A stretch of 64,000 bases of DNA. Source: JAEUIE01 sp046350055. GTDB taxonomy: Bacteria > Planctomycetota > Planctomycetia > Gemmatales > HRBIN36. The position numbers and the translations under genes were made by a program. Position 1 is the first letter of the stretch. The number at the start of each line of letters is the position of its first letter. Positions 42,704-51,387 of this stretch are shown here, one piece after another. The notes beneath the pieces are model-generated. The model saw only the letters and a list, made by a program, of their open reading frames with translations. It ran no database searches and had not been told where the DNA came from. The stretch is from positions 3,906,001 through 3,970,000 of the forward strand of contig JAXMBC010000001.1 in NCBI GenBank assembly GCA_046350055.1, in the 5' to 3' direction.

Positions 42704-44824
42704 TCACGACGCAGAGACATTCGCTTGCTTCTTGACAGCAGGGAGGTCTATTGCTGTGTCCTGCTCGGATTGATCATTTCGTTCCAGCGGCTCCAGCACG
42801 TCAGTTTCATTCACTTCTGGAGCCGGCTTTTCTTTAAAGATGGAGACACGGACTACGAAAAGGTGTGCTGGTGCGATTTGGGGATCGATGCGTACATAGT
42901 TGCGTGCTCCCTTCCAGTTCCATGTCTGATTGGTAATCAGATCGTGAACATAAAAGGTCTGGTCCATCGTCAGGCCCAGAGCTTCAAGCTGCAATTCTAC
43001 GGTACCCTCCTGCACGCGACTGATGTCAAGATTCACCACACAAATAAGTCGATCGCCGAGGTCAGCAGTCTGTTTACTGTAGCAGAGCAATTGAGGATTC
43101 GTAACATTATGGAAAACAAGGTTATCCAGCCGTTGCAGAGCAGGGTGGGCTTTGCGAGTCTGATTCAGCAGTTTGATAAGTGGTTTGAGGCTTCCCGGCA
43201 TGTCGCTGGGCCGCTGATTGATTTCAAATATTTCGGAATGATCGTACTCTTCACTGCCTTCTTTCAAGGGAGTATTCTCGTAATACTCGTATCCGCTGTA
43301 CATGCCATACAGCGGTGAAATAGTGGAAGCCAGCACCAGCCTGACAGCAAATGCCGGTTTTCCACCTTGTTGCAGATACCTGCTTAACTTGTCTGGGGTA
43401 TTGGTAAATAAGTGAGGCCGGTAGTATTGGGTGATCTCACCGGTAGTCAGGGCCTGCAGGTGCTTTTCCAGTTCCTCTCTTGTGTTCCAGTCGATGAATT
43501 GGGTCAAGCTCTGGCTGAACCCAATTCGAGCCAGTTCCTGACTGAGAGCAGGGCGGTCATTCGAACCGGAAAACAGCACAATTTCGGGATACTTGCGTTT
43601 CACCTGTGAAATGAGCCAGTCCCAAAGTCCCACAGGCTTGTTATGTGGAAAACCGATATAGAAATATCTCACTCCTTGTTCGACCCAGAAATTCAGAATG
43701 CGAAGCATTTCCTGCCACAGGGAAGGCCAATCATTGCTATCAAAATTCAATGGATACACATCCTGCAACTTCACAGGCATCTTCTCATCCTGAGCCAGGC
43801 TTCCATCTGCTCGCCGGGCAAACCAGTGAGGACATTGCTGTATCAAGGGATGATCCGCTGAGCAATGGAATGATAGTTCCAGGGCAATGTCGAGATCATG
43901 TGCCTGAGCAGCGCCAAGCAACATGCGAAAATCGTCGAGTGTACCCAGCATAGCCTCGATAGAATCGTGTCCACCCTGCCAGTTGCCCACTGCCCAGGGT
44001 GACCCTACATCGCTGGGCTCCGCTTCGCTGCTATGGTTCTTTCCTTTCCGATTGGTCAAGCCGATCGGATGTATGGGTGGGAACAGTACTACGTCAAAAC
44101 CAAGATCCCGTAGTTCCGGAAAGCGACGCAGTACATCACGTAAGGTGCCATGCTTACCTGGCACAGATGATTGTGAACGGGGGAAGAGTTCATACCAGGC
44201 AGCAAATCCCGCACGCTGTGGCTCCACAATGATGTGGTAGTTGTCGTCGATGGTTACCAAGTGGGCTGGATCAGGATGATCCATGCTCATCTCGGTCAGT
44301 ACTGGATTCAGGGCAATCAGGATCGATTCTTCGACAGGATGGCTGGGGTCACCCAGGAGTAGTGCCGCCTGCATCAGCGGAACTCGGGGCGCTCCACGCG
44401 GCACTCGGTCAGCTAGTTGCCGAAGGAGTTGCGCCCCTTCCTGCAAATCAAGAAGTATCTCGCGATTACCCGCATCCCATTTCCGCTTCAGCCGCTGCTG
44501 CCAGGTTGCAAAGACATCAGTCCATGCAACAATGGTGAAAATCCATGTGCCCAGCTTTTCCAGGTGAAGGTTGCATTGCCAGCGATCTTCACCCATATTC
44601 TTCAACGGCTTGTGCTGGAATTCTCTGTCACGTTCGTGATAGTAACGTACTGCAGCACCGAGAACGTTGCTGCCATCGCGAAAGATGGTTGCAGCGATTG
44701 TCACATGCTCGTCAAGCAATCGTTTGACCGGATATTTTCCTGACGCCACAGACGGCTCGATCTGCGCAAACCGGATGCGGTCGTCATTCATCCGTTGCAT
44801 GGTTGGAGTGGCGGCCAGGGACAT
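42704..44824 (-). CDS. glgE: GlgE-family alpha-amylase protein lacking the catalytic acids
   Basis: By length (706 aa) and order of domains this is GlgE, the GH13_3 maltosyltransferase that elongates alpha-1,4-glucan from maltose-1-phosphate. The N-terminal domain has DRIRFAQIEPSVASGKYPVKRL, and the catalytic half has QDVYPLNFDS and YYRPHLFTNTPDKL. The conserved RVDNPHTKP, which holds the Asp nucleophile, reads YIGFPHNKP with Gly391. The acid/base segment AEAFTRP reads SGSNDRP with Gly420, the same 29-residue spacing as D394/E423 of the S. coelicolor enzyme. The third conserved Asp (478) remains. The C-terminal tail (about 660-706) is acidic. Probably a non-catalytic paralogue or one with changed function. 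It is divergent from a maltokinase. Confidence 0.88.
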   Translation of the reverse strand: MSLAATPTMQRMNDDRIRFAQIEPSVASGKYPVKRLLDEHVTIAATIFRDGSNVLGAAVRYYHERDREFQHKPLKNMGEDRWQCNLHLEKLGTWIFTIVAWTDVFATWQQRLKRKWDAGNREILLDLQEGAQLLRQLADRVPRGAPRVPLMQAALLLGDPSHPVEESILIALNPVLTEMSMDHPDPAHLVTIDDNYHIIVEPQRAGFAAWYELFPRSQSSVPGKHGTLRDVLRRFPELRDLGFDVVLFPPIHPIGLTNRKGKNHSSEAEPSDVGSPWAVGNWQGGHDSIEAMLGTLDDFRMLLGAAQAHDLDIALELSFHCSADHPLIQQCPHWFARRADGSLAQDEKMPVKLQDVYPLNFDSNDWPSLWQEMLRILNFWVEQGVRYFYIGFPHNKPVGLWDWLISQVKRKYPEIVLFSGSNDRPALSQELARIGFSQSLTQFIDWNTREELEKHLQALTTGEITQYYRPHLFTNTPDKLSRYLQQGGKPAFAVRLVLASTISPLYGMYSGYEYYENTPLKEGSEEYDHSEIFEINQRPSDMPGSLKPLIKLLNQTRKAHPALQRLDNLVFHNVTNPQLLCYSKQTADLGDRLICVVNLDISRVQEGTVELQLEALGLTMDQTFYVHDLITNQTWNWKGARNYVRIDPQIAPAHLFVVRVSIFKEKPAPEVNETDVLEPLERNDQSEQDTAIDLPAVKKQANVSAS

Positions 44825-44894
44825 CGTTGCTGCTCAATGAGACTTAACCTTTGCGTAGATTCTATGTTGCTTTGCAAGCTGATCGAAGAGAAAT

Positions 44895-46268
44895 ATGATG
44901 ATGGAGGTAATTTTCATTGCATCCGATACCGGCCGCACTCAACCGAACGATTGCACCATGGCAACGAAGAGTAGTAGCTTGAACAGATTCACCTGGTATG
45001 GCCCATGGAACTCTGTTTTTTCTGCAGGATTACCCACCAAATGGCAGAAGCTGTTAACTCGATGGCTACAGCAACAGCGCTGGTTTCTAGACAAGAACAA
45101 CTCGACCACGACGCTTCAACTGGAATCAGCACGATACATTGACGTGAAGGGTAAACCAGTCTGGTGGTTGCTCGTGAAAATGGGGGAACGCTGTTATCAG
45201 ATCGCACTGGTTCTGCTCCCTAACTGGGCCAGTGATGCGGTTCTGGAACTTACCGGACACGACGAAGGAGTCGTCATTGATGCATGGCGATGGCCTCCCT
45301 TTGCGCAGTGGGCGTGGCAGCAGATACGACCAGCAATACCAGTTCCTGAAGCGTTAATCGAAGCGGGGGCGAGTAATTCTCAAGTGCGTTTCAGCGAAGT
45401 TGCCGTGCTCAAGGTGCAGCGAGTGATAACGCAGGGTGTTCACGTCGAAGTAGAAATGGGTGAGGAACTGATTCGGCGTGGTGCGACGATGACGGTGCCT
45501 GTGCTGGGACAACTGCGATGGCGTGAACGCACGATGGGGTTGTTATTTGCTTACCAGCCACAGGTGCAAGATGGTTGGAATTGGTTTCTCAGCAAAGCAA
45601 GTTTCGCGACAGATGACGATCTCCAGGCAGTAACTTTGCTCGGCCAACGGACTCGTGAACTGCATCGGCTGCTTGCAGAGCCATGTGCTGATCAGGCATT
45701 TAGTCCTTATGTACTGACTGCAGGCGAGTGGCAAGCACGGCTGACGCTAATTTCCAGCAGAATGGAACATGTCAGGAAGTTGTTGTTACAGCATCGAAGC
45801 TGTGATCGCCGCACAACACTACTGCAACAGCAATACTTACGAGCGAGTTCTCAGACTCAATTGACCTCTTTAAAAAAACATGGGTTGCTCGTTCATCGTA
45901 TACATGGTGACTATCATCTGGGGCAAGTGCTTCGAACAGACCGGGATTGGAAAATTATTGACTTTGAAGGTGAGCCGTTGCGACCGGTGCATGAGCGACG
46001 GGCGAAAGACCTTCCGCTTCGTGATGTAGCTGGCATGTTGAGATCATTTTCCTATGGACTGGCTACACTGGGCGTGTTAGATCCAAAGCAGAAAGTTCGA
46101 TGGCGAGAAGCGTTTCTGCAAGGCTATGCCGGCGAAGAGCCAATCGACATGTCGTTGCTGGACGTGCTGGAACTCGAAAAGGCCCTCTACGAGGTAGAGT
46201 ATGAGATTCGCACACGTCCCGATTGGCTGTGGATACCGCTGCAAGCACTCTGCGAGCGTGGACACTAG
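44895..46268 (+). CDS. mak: Maltokinase (Mak/Pep2-type)
   Basis: This 457-aa protein resembles maltokinase, which makes maltose-1-phosphate from maltose and ATP for GlgE. The cap region has WLQQQRWF (usually WLPxQRWF) and the C-lobe has HRIHGDYHLGQVLR (catalytic His-Gly-Asp), IDFEGEPLRP (DFEGEP metal/ATP) and AKDLPLRDVAGMLRSF. The kinase residues look intact. It is divergent from the GlgE-like gene, with 70 bp between the starts. Three consecutive ATG codons begin the ORF, and an ATG at 44958 is an alternative. Mycobacterial Pep2-TreS is a fused form, and here TreS is not adjacent. Confidence 0.9.
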   Translation: MMMEVIFIASDTGRTQPNDCTMATKSSSLNRFTWYGPWNSVFSAGLPTKWQKLLTRWLQQQRWFLDKNNSTTTLQLESARYIDVKGKPVWWLLVKMGERCYQIALVLLPNWASDAVLELTGHDEGVVIDAWRWPPFAQWAWQQIRPAIPVPEALIEAGASNSQVRFSEVAVLKVQRVITQGVHVEVEMGEELIRRGATMTVPVLGQLRWRERTMGLLFAYQPQVQDGWNWFLSKASFATDDDLQAVTLLGQRTRELHRLLAEPCADQAFSPYVLTAGEWQARLTLISSRMEHVRKLLLQHRSCDRRTTLLQQQYLRASSQTQLTSLKKHGLLVHRIHGDYHLGQVLRTDRDWKIIDFEGEPLRPVHERRAKDLPLRDVAGMLRSFSYGLATLGVLDPKQKVRWREAFLQGYAGEEPIDMSLLDVLELEKALYEVEYEIRTRPDWLWIPLQALCERGH

Positions 46269-46292
46269 CCCATGTGCTCGCAACATGTACAG

Positions 46293-47348
46293 CTATCTCG
46301 TTGTTAAGTCACTCGCCTTGATTGCTGCTTCAGCAGTCAGTTGCGGTGCCTGAGTGGGCCATTGGATCACCACCTTCGGCCAGTGGCGTGTGTAGCCTTT
46401 CGCATTCAACCAGCGCAGTCCATGCCAAATAGTTGCCACTATGGCGATAAACAAGGCAAGGTAAAACCATCCTCGTCGCTGGAGCCATTGCAGGCCGACC
46501 ATGTCTGCACTCTTAACCTTCTCGATACCCTCTGTCTTCAGTCGCAAGCCAGTCAGCATGGTATCATTAGCCTTCTCGCTCCAGGCTGCTGATTCCAATG
46601 GGAAGGAAAAGAAGATCCAGTGGAACAGCAATACCAGACTGACCAGAACGAGGCAGCCCAGTACCAGCACTTCCTGAAGGGCAATCACCTTTTCCAGCAT
46701 GGGCTTGATATTCTGGATCGCAGGTGATTTCACATACTTTTCAACAAGCAGAACAATCAGCAGAAGAAGTCCCGCGAGAGCGCCTAGAAAACCAAGCACT
46801 ACAAGGCCGGAACCGGGCAAATTCGCAGTAAGAAACTTGCCTTCGTCGGTTGCTGAAGCATAGCCGAAACCAACCGCCATACCGCTTTGTTCCACAAGGC
46901 GGGTATCGCCGATGTAGACTCCCACCCATGGGAAAAAGAAGAGAACGAAGAGCAGTACCAAGCCACCCAGACCGAGCCATTCGTGTATCCCTGGAGGCAG
47001 AGAAAAGTCCTGCAGCTTCCCCAGGATCAATCCGCCACGTCCACCACCAGCAGCTGAAGCAGAGGGTGAATTCGGTATTGGTGGAATGACATTGCCAGTG
47101 GGTGAACTTGGTGGCCAGGCGGTCGTTGTGCCGAGTGGATCGGGTACTGACGGAGGGGGTGGTGGAGGAGGCAGCGGGGCGGGCGAGGTTGGTGGTCCAG
47201 CAGGAGGTACTGGTGCTGGAGGCACTACTGCTGCTGGTGCATAGGGTACAGTCAGTGGTCCCTGGCACAAGGTGCAGTTGGTCGACTGTCCCGCCAAACG
47301 GTCGTCCATCTCGATCACTTTAGCACAGTGAGGGCATACCAGTTTCAT
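46293..47348 (-). CDS. Zinc-ribbon, proline-rich membrane protein
   Basis: This 351-aa protein has an N-terminal zinc ribbon (CPHC and CTLC, residues about 5-26), a long proline- and alanine-rich linker (about 35-110), and four or five transmembrane helices (about 134-152, 185-210, 235-255 and 300-318). The start at 47348 has GGAG with 6-base spacing, and an upstream ATG at 47363 is rejected. Similar ribbon-linker-membrane layouts occur in planctomycete envelope proteins of unknown function. It is convergent with the maltokinase gene, 24 bp away. Confidence 0.85.
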   Translation of the reverse strand: MKLVCPHCAKVIEMDDRLAGQSTNCTLCQGPLTVPYAPAAVVPPAPVPPAGPPTSPAPLPPPPPPPSVPDPLGTTTAWPPSSPTGNVIPPIPNSPSASAAGGGRGGLILGKLQDFSLPPGIHEWLGLGGLVLLFVLFFFPWVGVYIGDTRLVEQSGMAVGFGYASATDEGKFLTANLPGSGLVVLGFLGALAGLLLLIVLLVEKYVKSPAIQNIKPMLEKVIALQEVLVLGCLVLVSLVLLFHWIFFSFPLESAAWSEKANDTMLTGLRLKTEGIEKVKSADMVGLQWLQRRGWFYLALFIAIVATIWHGLRWLNAKGYTRHWPKVVIQWPTQAPQLTAEAAIKASDLTTR

Positions 47349-47500
47349 CGTCAACTCCAGCAAGTGTCCGAGCAGGCCGCTAGCTATTCGTAGTTTAGGT
47401 CGTTATATTCCAACAACGCCAGTCCAACGTGGCAAAACCCGACAGATAAGATATATCATGCCCATCCATCCGTTTCAGTCCTTCCCTCTGGCAGACCATC

Positions 47501-48526
47501 ATGCGTGTTCGACAAGCCGTCATTACCGCACCCTTCCAAACCGCAGTCCGTGAAGTGGAACTGGCAGCACCGGCTGCTAATCAAATACTTGTCGCTACCG
47601 CCTATTCAGTGATCAGTGCAGGCACCGAACTCGCCGTCTACACTGGCAAACATCAGTGGCTGCAAGACCCCAAGATGGTTGACTGGAAGTTCCCGTTTAA
47701 GCCTGGCTACAGTGCTGCAGGTACCGTTGTCAGCGTCGGTTCCGATGTAACCGGCTGGAAGGAAGGCGACCGAGTGGCTTTTCCTGGTAACCACGCGTCG
47801 GGGGAACTCCTCACTATTGGTCATGAACGGGGGCGACTCTGGAAAATGCCAGATGGTCTCGACTTTAACATCGCTGCCTGGTCATGTGTCGCTCGCTATG
47901 GCATGGGGGCGAGCATACGCGCTGGCCTGACCTTAGGTCGCTCTGCTGCTGTCATGGGTCTCGGCATCATTGGCCAGTGGACGCTGCGCTGCCTGAAAGC
48001 AGCGGGAGCCTTTCCGGTGGTCGGCATCGATTCCGTAGCCATGAGGCGAAAGGTTGCCCTGCGTGGCGGTGCCGATCATGTAATCAATCCTGCGGACGGC
48101 CCGGTGAAGGAACAACTGCAGCAGATTCTGCAGGCACGTGGTGCGGAGATCATTGCTGATGCGACAGGTATACCCGATGCTATACCCACTGCGATGAGCC
48201 TGGCGTGCGATGCTGGGCAAGTAGTGGTAGTGGGCAGCCCGCGTGGCCTGGTAGCCAATGTTAACTTCTACGACGACCTGCATCGCCGCTACATCGAAGT
48301 GACTGGGGCCCATGGCAACATGCTCTTTGAATCCGCTCACCATCGCCTCGCTGGTGCGTGGAGCATCGACAAGGCAGAACACTGGCTCCTCGGTGCGTTC
48401 GCTCAGCGGCGTATCACTCTTGACGGGCTCATTACACATGAGATTACGCCGGACAAGTTGGGAGAGGCGTACGAAGGCTTGCTGAACAATAAAGAAACGT
48501 ACCTGGGTGTGGGGGTGAAGTGGTAG
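47501..48526 (+). CDS. Zinc-independent medium-chain dehydrogenase/reductase
   Basis: This 341-aa MDR-superfamily protein has the GroES-like N-terminal domain (SVISAGTELAVYTG, with no Cys of the catalytic zinc site), the GYSAAGTVVSVGSDV segment, and a Rossmann fold with GLGIIGQWTLRCLKAAGA (GxGxxG). It most resembles the zinc-free sugar or threonine-dehydrogenase-like branch (BchC/oxidoreductase type). The substrate is unknown. No Shine-Dalgarno is clear before the ATG at 47501. Confidence 0.9.
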   Translation: MRVRQAVITAPFQTAVREVELAAPAANQILVATAYSVISAGTELAVYTGKHQWLQDPKMVDWKFPFKPGYSAAGTVVSVGSDVTGWKEGDRVAFPGNHASGELLTIGHERGRLWKMPDGLDFNIAAWSCVARYGMGASIRAGLTLGRSAAVMGLGIIGQWTLRCLKAAGAFPVVGIDSVAMRRKVALRGGADHVINPADGPVKEQLQQILQARGAEIIADATGIPDAIPTAMSLACDAGQVVVVGSPRGLVANVNFYDDLHRRYIEVTGAHGNMLFESAHHRLAGAWSIDKAEHWLLGAFAQRRITLDGLITHEITPDKLGEAYEGLLNNKETYLGVGVKW

Positions 48527-48695
48527 GGGACCGTCTTCTTGAACAATTGGTGAGCTGCAAGAAGCTTCTGCGAAGTTCCCGTGGTGCTTCAGCATCTCCA
48601 CTGGACAAACACGTCTCAATTCTTTTATAACACTTCATCACTTCTCCCTACCTCTCTCTGCCTCTCGTCTGTTCGTTTCTTTGCAGAGACTGGTC

Positions 48696-49553
48696 ATGAA
48701 GCACGGCTATTTGATTGACATGGATGGCGTTTTGTATCGGGGCTCGGAGCTTATTCCCGGTGCCGATCTGTTTATTCGTCAGTTACGTCAGCGTGATATA
48801 CCATTCCGGTTCCTCACCAATAACAGCCAGCGAACCCGTCTCGATGTCGTAGCCAAGCTGTCGCGCATGGGGATCGACGTTGAGGAAGAGCACGTCTTCA
48901 CCTGTGCCATGGCCACTGCCCGGTTCGTCGCGCAACAGAAGCCCGGCGGCACGGCATTCGTCATCGGGGAGGGTGGACTTCTGACTGCACTGCACCAGCA
49001 TGGTATTGCCGTAGTGGATCATGATCCTGATTACGTAATCGTCGGCGAAGGGCGAACATTCAATCTCGAACTAGTCGAAACCGCGGTGCGGCTCATCTTC
49101 AATGGTGCCAAGCTGATCGCTACCAATCTTGATCCGAACTGCCCGACCCAGCACGGGACACGACCAGGCTGCGGTGCTTTTGTAGCCTTGCTCGAAACCG
49201 CCACCGGCGTAAAAGCCTTCGGTGTAGGTAAGCCCAGCCCGATCATGATGCGTGCTGCACGCAAGGAACTGGGCCTCACCACCGACGAGACAACCATGAT
49301 CGGCGATACCATGGAGACCGACATCCTTGGCGGCGTGCAACTGGGCTTCCACACCGTACTGGTGCTCAGTGGCGGTACCAAGCAGGAAGACCTGGAGCAT
49401 TTCGCCTACTCGCCAGACCTGGTGGTTCATTCGCTCGCCACACTCGTGGCAGATCTGGATGAGCACGACTGGGTGCCACCCTGGTATCGCACGGAGAAGC
49501 CCAGGAGATCCAAGCGGCCTGTGAAGTATGCTGTCTCCGCAGCACGACGATGA
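48696..49553 (+). CDS. HAD-IIA phosphatase (NagD-like)
   Basis: This 285-aa HAD superfamily class IIA hydrolase has motif I LIDMDGVLYRG, motif II FLTNNSQRTR, motif III with Lys in GVGKPSPIMM, and motif IV GDTMETDILGGVQLGFHTVLVLSGG. NagD-type enzymes dephosphorylate sugar phosphates and nucleotide monophosphates. The ATG at 48696 has GAG upstream, and the TTG at 48681 in the same frame is not used. A basic tail (RRSKRPVKYAVSAARR) ends the protein. Confidence 0.92.
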   Translation: MKHGYLIDMDGVLYRGSELIPGADLFIRQLRQRDIPFRFLTNNSQRTRLDVVAKLSRMGIDVEEEHVFTCAMATARFVAQQKPGGTAFVIGEGGLLTALHQHGIAVVDHDPDYVIVGEGRTFNLELVETAVRLIFNGAKLIATNLDPNCPTQHGTRPGCGAFVALLETATGVKAFGVGKPSPIMMRAARKELGLTTDETTMIGDTMETDILGGVQLGFHTVLVLSGGTKQEDLEHFAYSPDLVVHSLATLVADLDEHDWVPPWYRTEKPRRSKRPVKYAVSAARR

Positions 49554-49611
49554 TGGAAGGGCAACAGCTTCATACCATAACCTTTCGTGGCCCTTCGTGA
49601 TATGAGGCAGA

Positions 49612-50499
49612 ATGTCCACTCCGCTGTTAGAGACGGTCGCCCTGACCAAAGACTATGGACGGTTCCGGGCACTGGATCAGTTGAACCTTACCATCGCGCC
49701 TGGGGAAGTCTTCGGCCTTCTGGGGCCAAACGGATCAGGGAAATCAACCGCTATCCGCATCCTGCTGGGCATGCTCCGCCCGTCCGCTGGCAAAGCACAA
49801 GTCAATGGACATGACTGCTGGTCACAGAGTGTGGAAGTTCGGAAACTGGTCTCTTACCTGCCCGGCGAACTGCGACTCTATGACAATCTCACGGGGATCC
49901 AGCTTCTGTCGTTTCTCGCTGGGCTGCGAAGCCAGCCTCTTTCCGGTGATATTCAGAAGCTCAGTACCCGTTTCAACATCGACATTAAACGTCCCCTTTC
50001 GCAACTCTCCTCCGGAATGAAGAGGAAGATTGCCCTGATGGCTGTCATCCTGGCCCGTACTCCTCTGGCCATCCTTGATGAGCCGACCAATACACTCGAC
50101 CCCACCATGCGGGATGAATTACTCGACCAGATTCTGGAAGCACGTGATCGGGGCCAGACAATTCTCTTCTCCTCGCATGTGTTACAGGAAGTGGAAACCG
50201 TCTGTCATCGGGTAGGTATCCTGCGGTTGGGGAAACTGGTGCATCTGCAATCACTCGATGAAATTCGCAGCCAGCGACGGATCCATGTTCAGTTCAAGGA
50301 AGAGCCGAAGCAGGCTCTACCCAGTGATGTGGCTGCGGAGCGGTCAGCACTGTCCTGGAAGTTGCACATTCGTGGAGAGTTGCAGCCTGCACTGAATTGG
50401 CTGGCACAGAATCAAGTTACCGATCTGCGGATTGAACCGGAAGGATTGACGAGTATCTATCAGAAATACCATTCCGTGGAGAGTGAGGTGGCCCAATGA
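49612..50499 (+). CDS. ABC transporter ATP-binding protein (ABC-2 exporter)
   Basis: This 295-aa ABC ATPase has Walker A GPNGSGKST (residues about 43-51), a Q-loop region, signature LSSGMKRK (about 131-138), Walker B LAILDEPT and an H-loop SSHV. It has the C-terminal domain of CcmA/DrrA-like exporters. It overlaps the permease gene by 4 bp (ATGA). The two form an ABC-2 type exporter with unknown cargo, and no regulator is adjacent. GAGGCAGA precedes the ATG. Confidence 0.95.
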   Translation: MSTPLLETVALTKDYGRFRALDQLNLTIAPGEVFGLLGPNGSGKSTAIRILLGMLRPSAGKAQVNGHDCWSQSVEVRKLVSYLPGELRLYDNLTGIQLLSFLAGLRSQPLSGDIQKLSTRFNIDIKRPLSQLSSGMKRKIALMAVILARTPLAILDEPTNTLDPTMRDELLDQILEARDRGQTILFSSHVLQEVETVCHRVGILRLGKLVHLQSLDEIRSQRRIHVQFKEEPKQALPSDVAAERSALSWKLHIRGELQPALNWLAQNQVTDLRIEPEGLTSIYQKYHSVESEVAQ

Positions 50500-51377
50500 G
50501 CACCGCACTCTTCTGGAAAGTGCTGCGAGATTTGCGCTGGCCCTTTGTCGGAGCAGCGTTTCTGCTGACACTGTTCGAAGGCTTCTGGGTCAAGATCACC
50601 GACCGGGTGACCAACGAGGTCTTGCCTGCGATATTGGCCAAACTCGCCAAGTCGTTCTCTGCTGCTGACCTGCTCAAGATTGTTTTTGAAGGCTCCGGCA
50701 AGCTCTTCCAGGCTGTGTTGGGTGGTGAGTCGGTCGATGTTTCGAAGACTGGTGATCTGCTCAGTGTCGGTTACGTGCACCCACTACCACAGACGATTCT
50801 GATGATCTGGGCGTTGGGGCGTGGAGCATCTGCTCTGGCTGGTGAAATGGAACGTGGCACCATGGAACTGCTGGTCGCCCAGCCGCTGCCCCGCTGGAAA
50901 CTTGTTACAACACATCTCCTGGTTGATCTGGTGACGATCCCCGGGTTGGTACTGTTCATGTTTCTCGGTACCTGGCTGGGCGTGGAGTTGGTACCACTGA
51001 AGAATGCCGATCTCTCTGCCTACTGGCGGGCTTTGATCCTTGCCATTGGTCTGACCTTTGCCCTGGCTGGCATGACCTATGCCATTTCATCCCTGGGTCG
51101 ATCACGCTGGCGGGTACTGGCGTGGACCTTTGGTCTGGTGTTGGCGATGTCGTTGCTCAATTTATTCGGGCAGCTCTGGGACACACTGGGACCCTGGCGA
51201 CCACTTTCTATCTTCTACTACTATCAGCCACAGTATGCGATTCTGAAAGATCAATGGACGCTGCCTGTAGCAGGCGTGCAAGTGCCAGTCCTGGTGGTGC
51301 TCTTCGGCGTGGGCGCACTCGGCTACAGTTTCGCACTGTGGCGATTCAGCCGGCGTGATCTGCCGGCTCCGCTATGA
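50496..51377 (+). CDS. ABC-2 type transporter permease
   Basis: This 293-aa membrane protein has about six transmembrane helices (near 18-38, 85-105, 145-165, 180-205, 215-235 and 265-282). The cytoplasmic loop MERGTMELLVAQPLPRWKLV is a signature of the ABC-2 permease family. It is co-transcribed with the ATPase gene through a 4-bp overlap. It ends 10 bp from the convergent mutarotase gene. Confidence 0.92.
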   Translation: MSTALFWKVLRDLRWPFVGAAFLLTLFEGFWVKITDRVTNEVLPAILAKLAKSFSAADLLKIVFEGSGKLFQAVLGGESVDVSKTGDLLSVGYVHPLPQTILMIWALGRGASALAGEMERGTMELLVAQPLPRWKLVTTHLLVDLVTIPGLVLFMFLGTWLGVELVPLKNADLSAYWRALILAIGLTFALAGMTYAISSLGRSRWRVLAWTFGLVLAMSLLNLFGQLWDTLGPWRPLSIFYYYQPQYAILKDQWTLPVAGVQVPVLVVLFGVGALGYSFALWRFSRRDLPAPL

Positions 51378-51387
51378 GTTGAATTGC

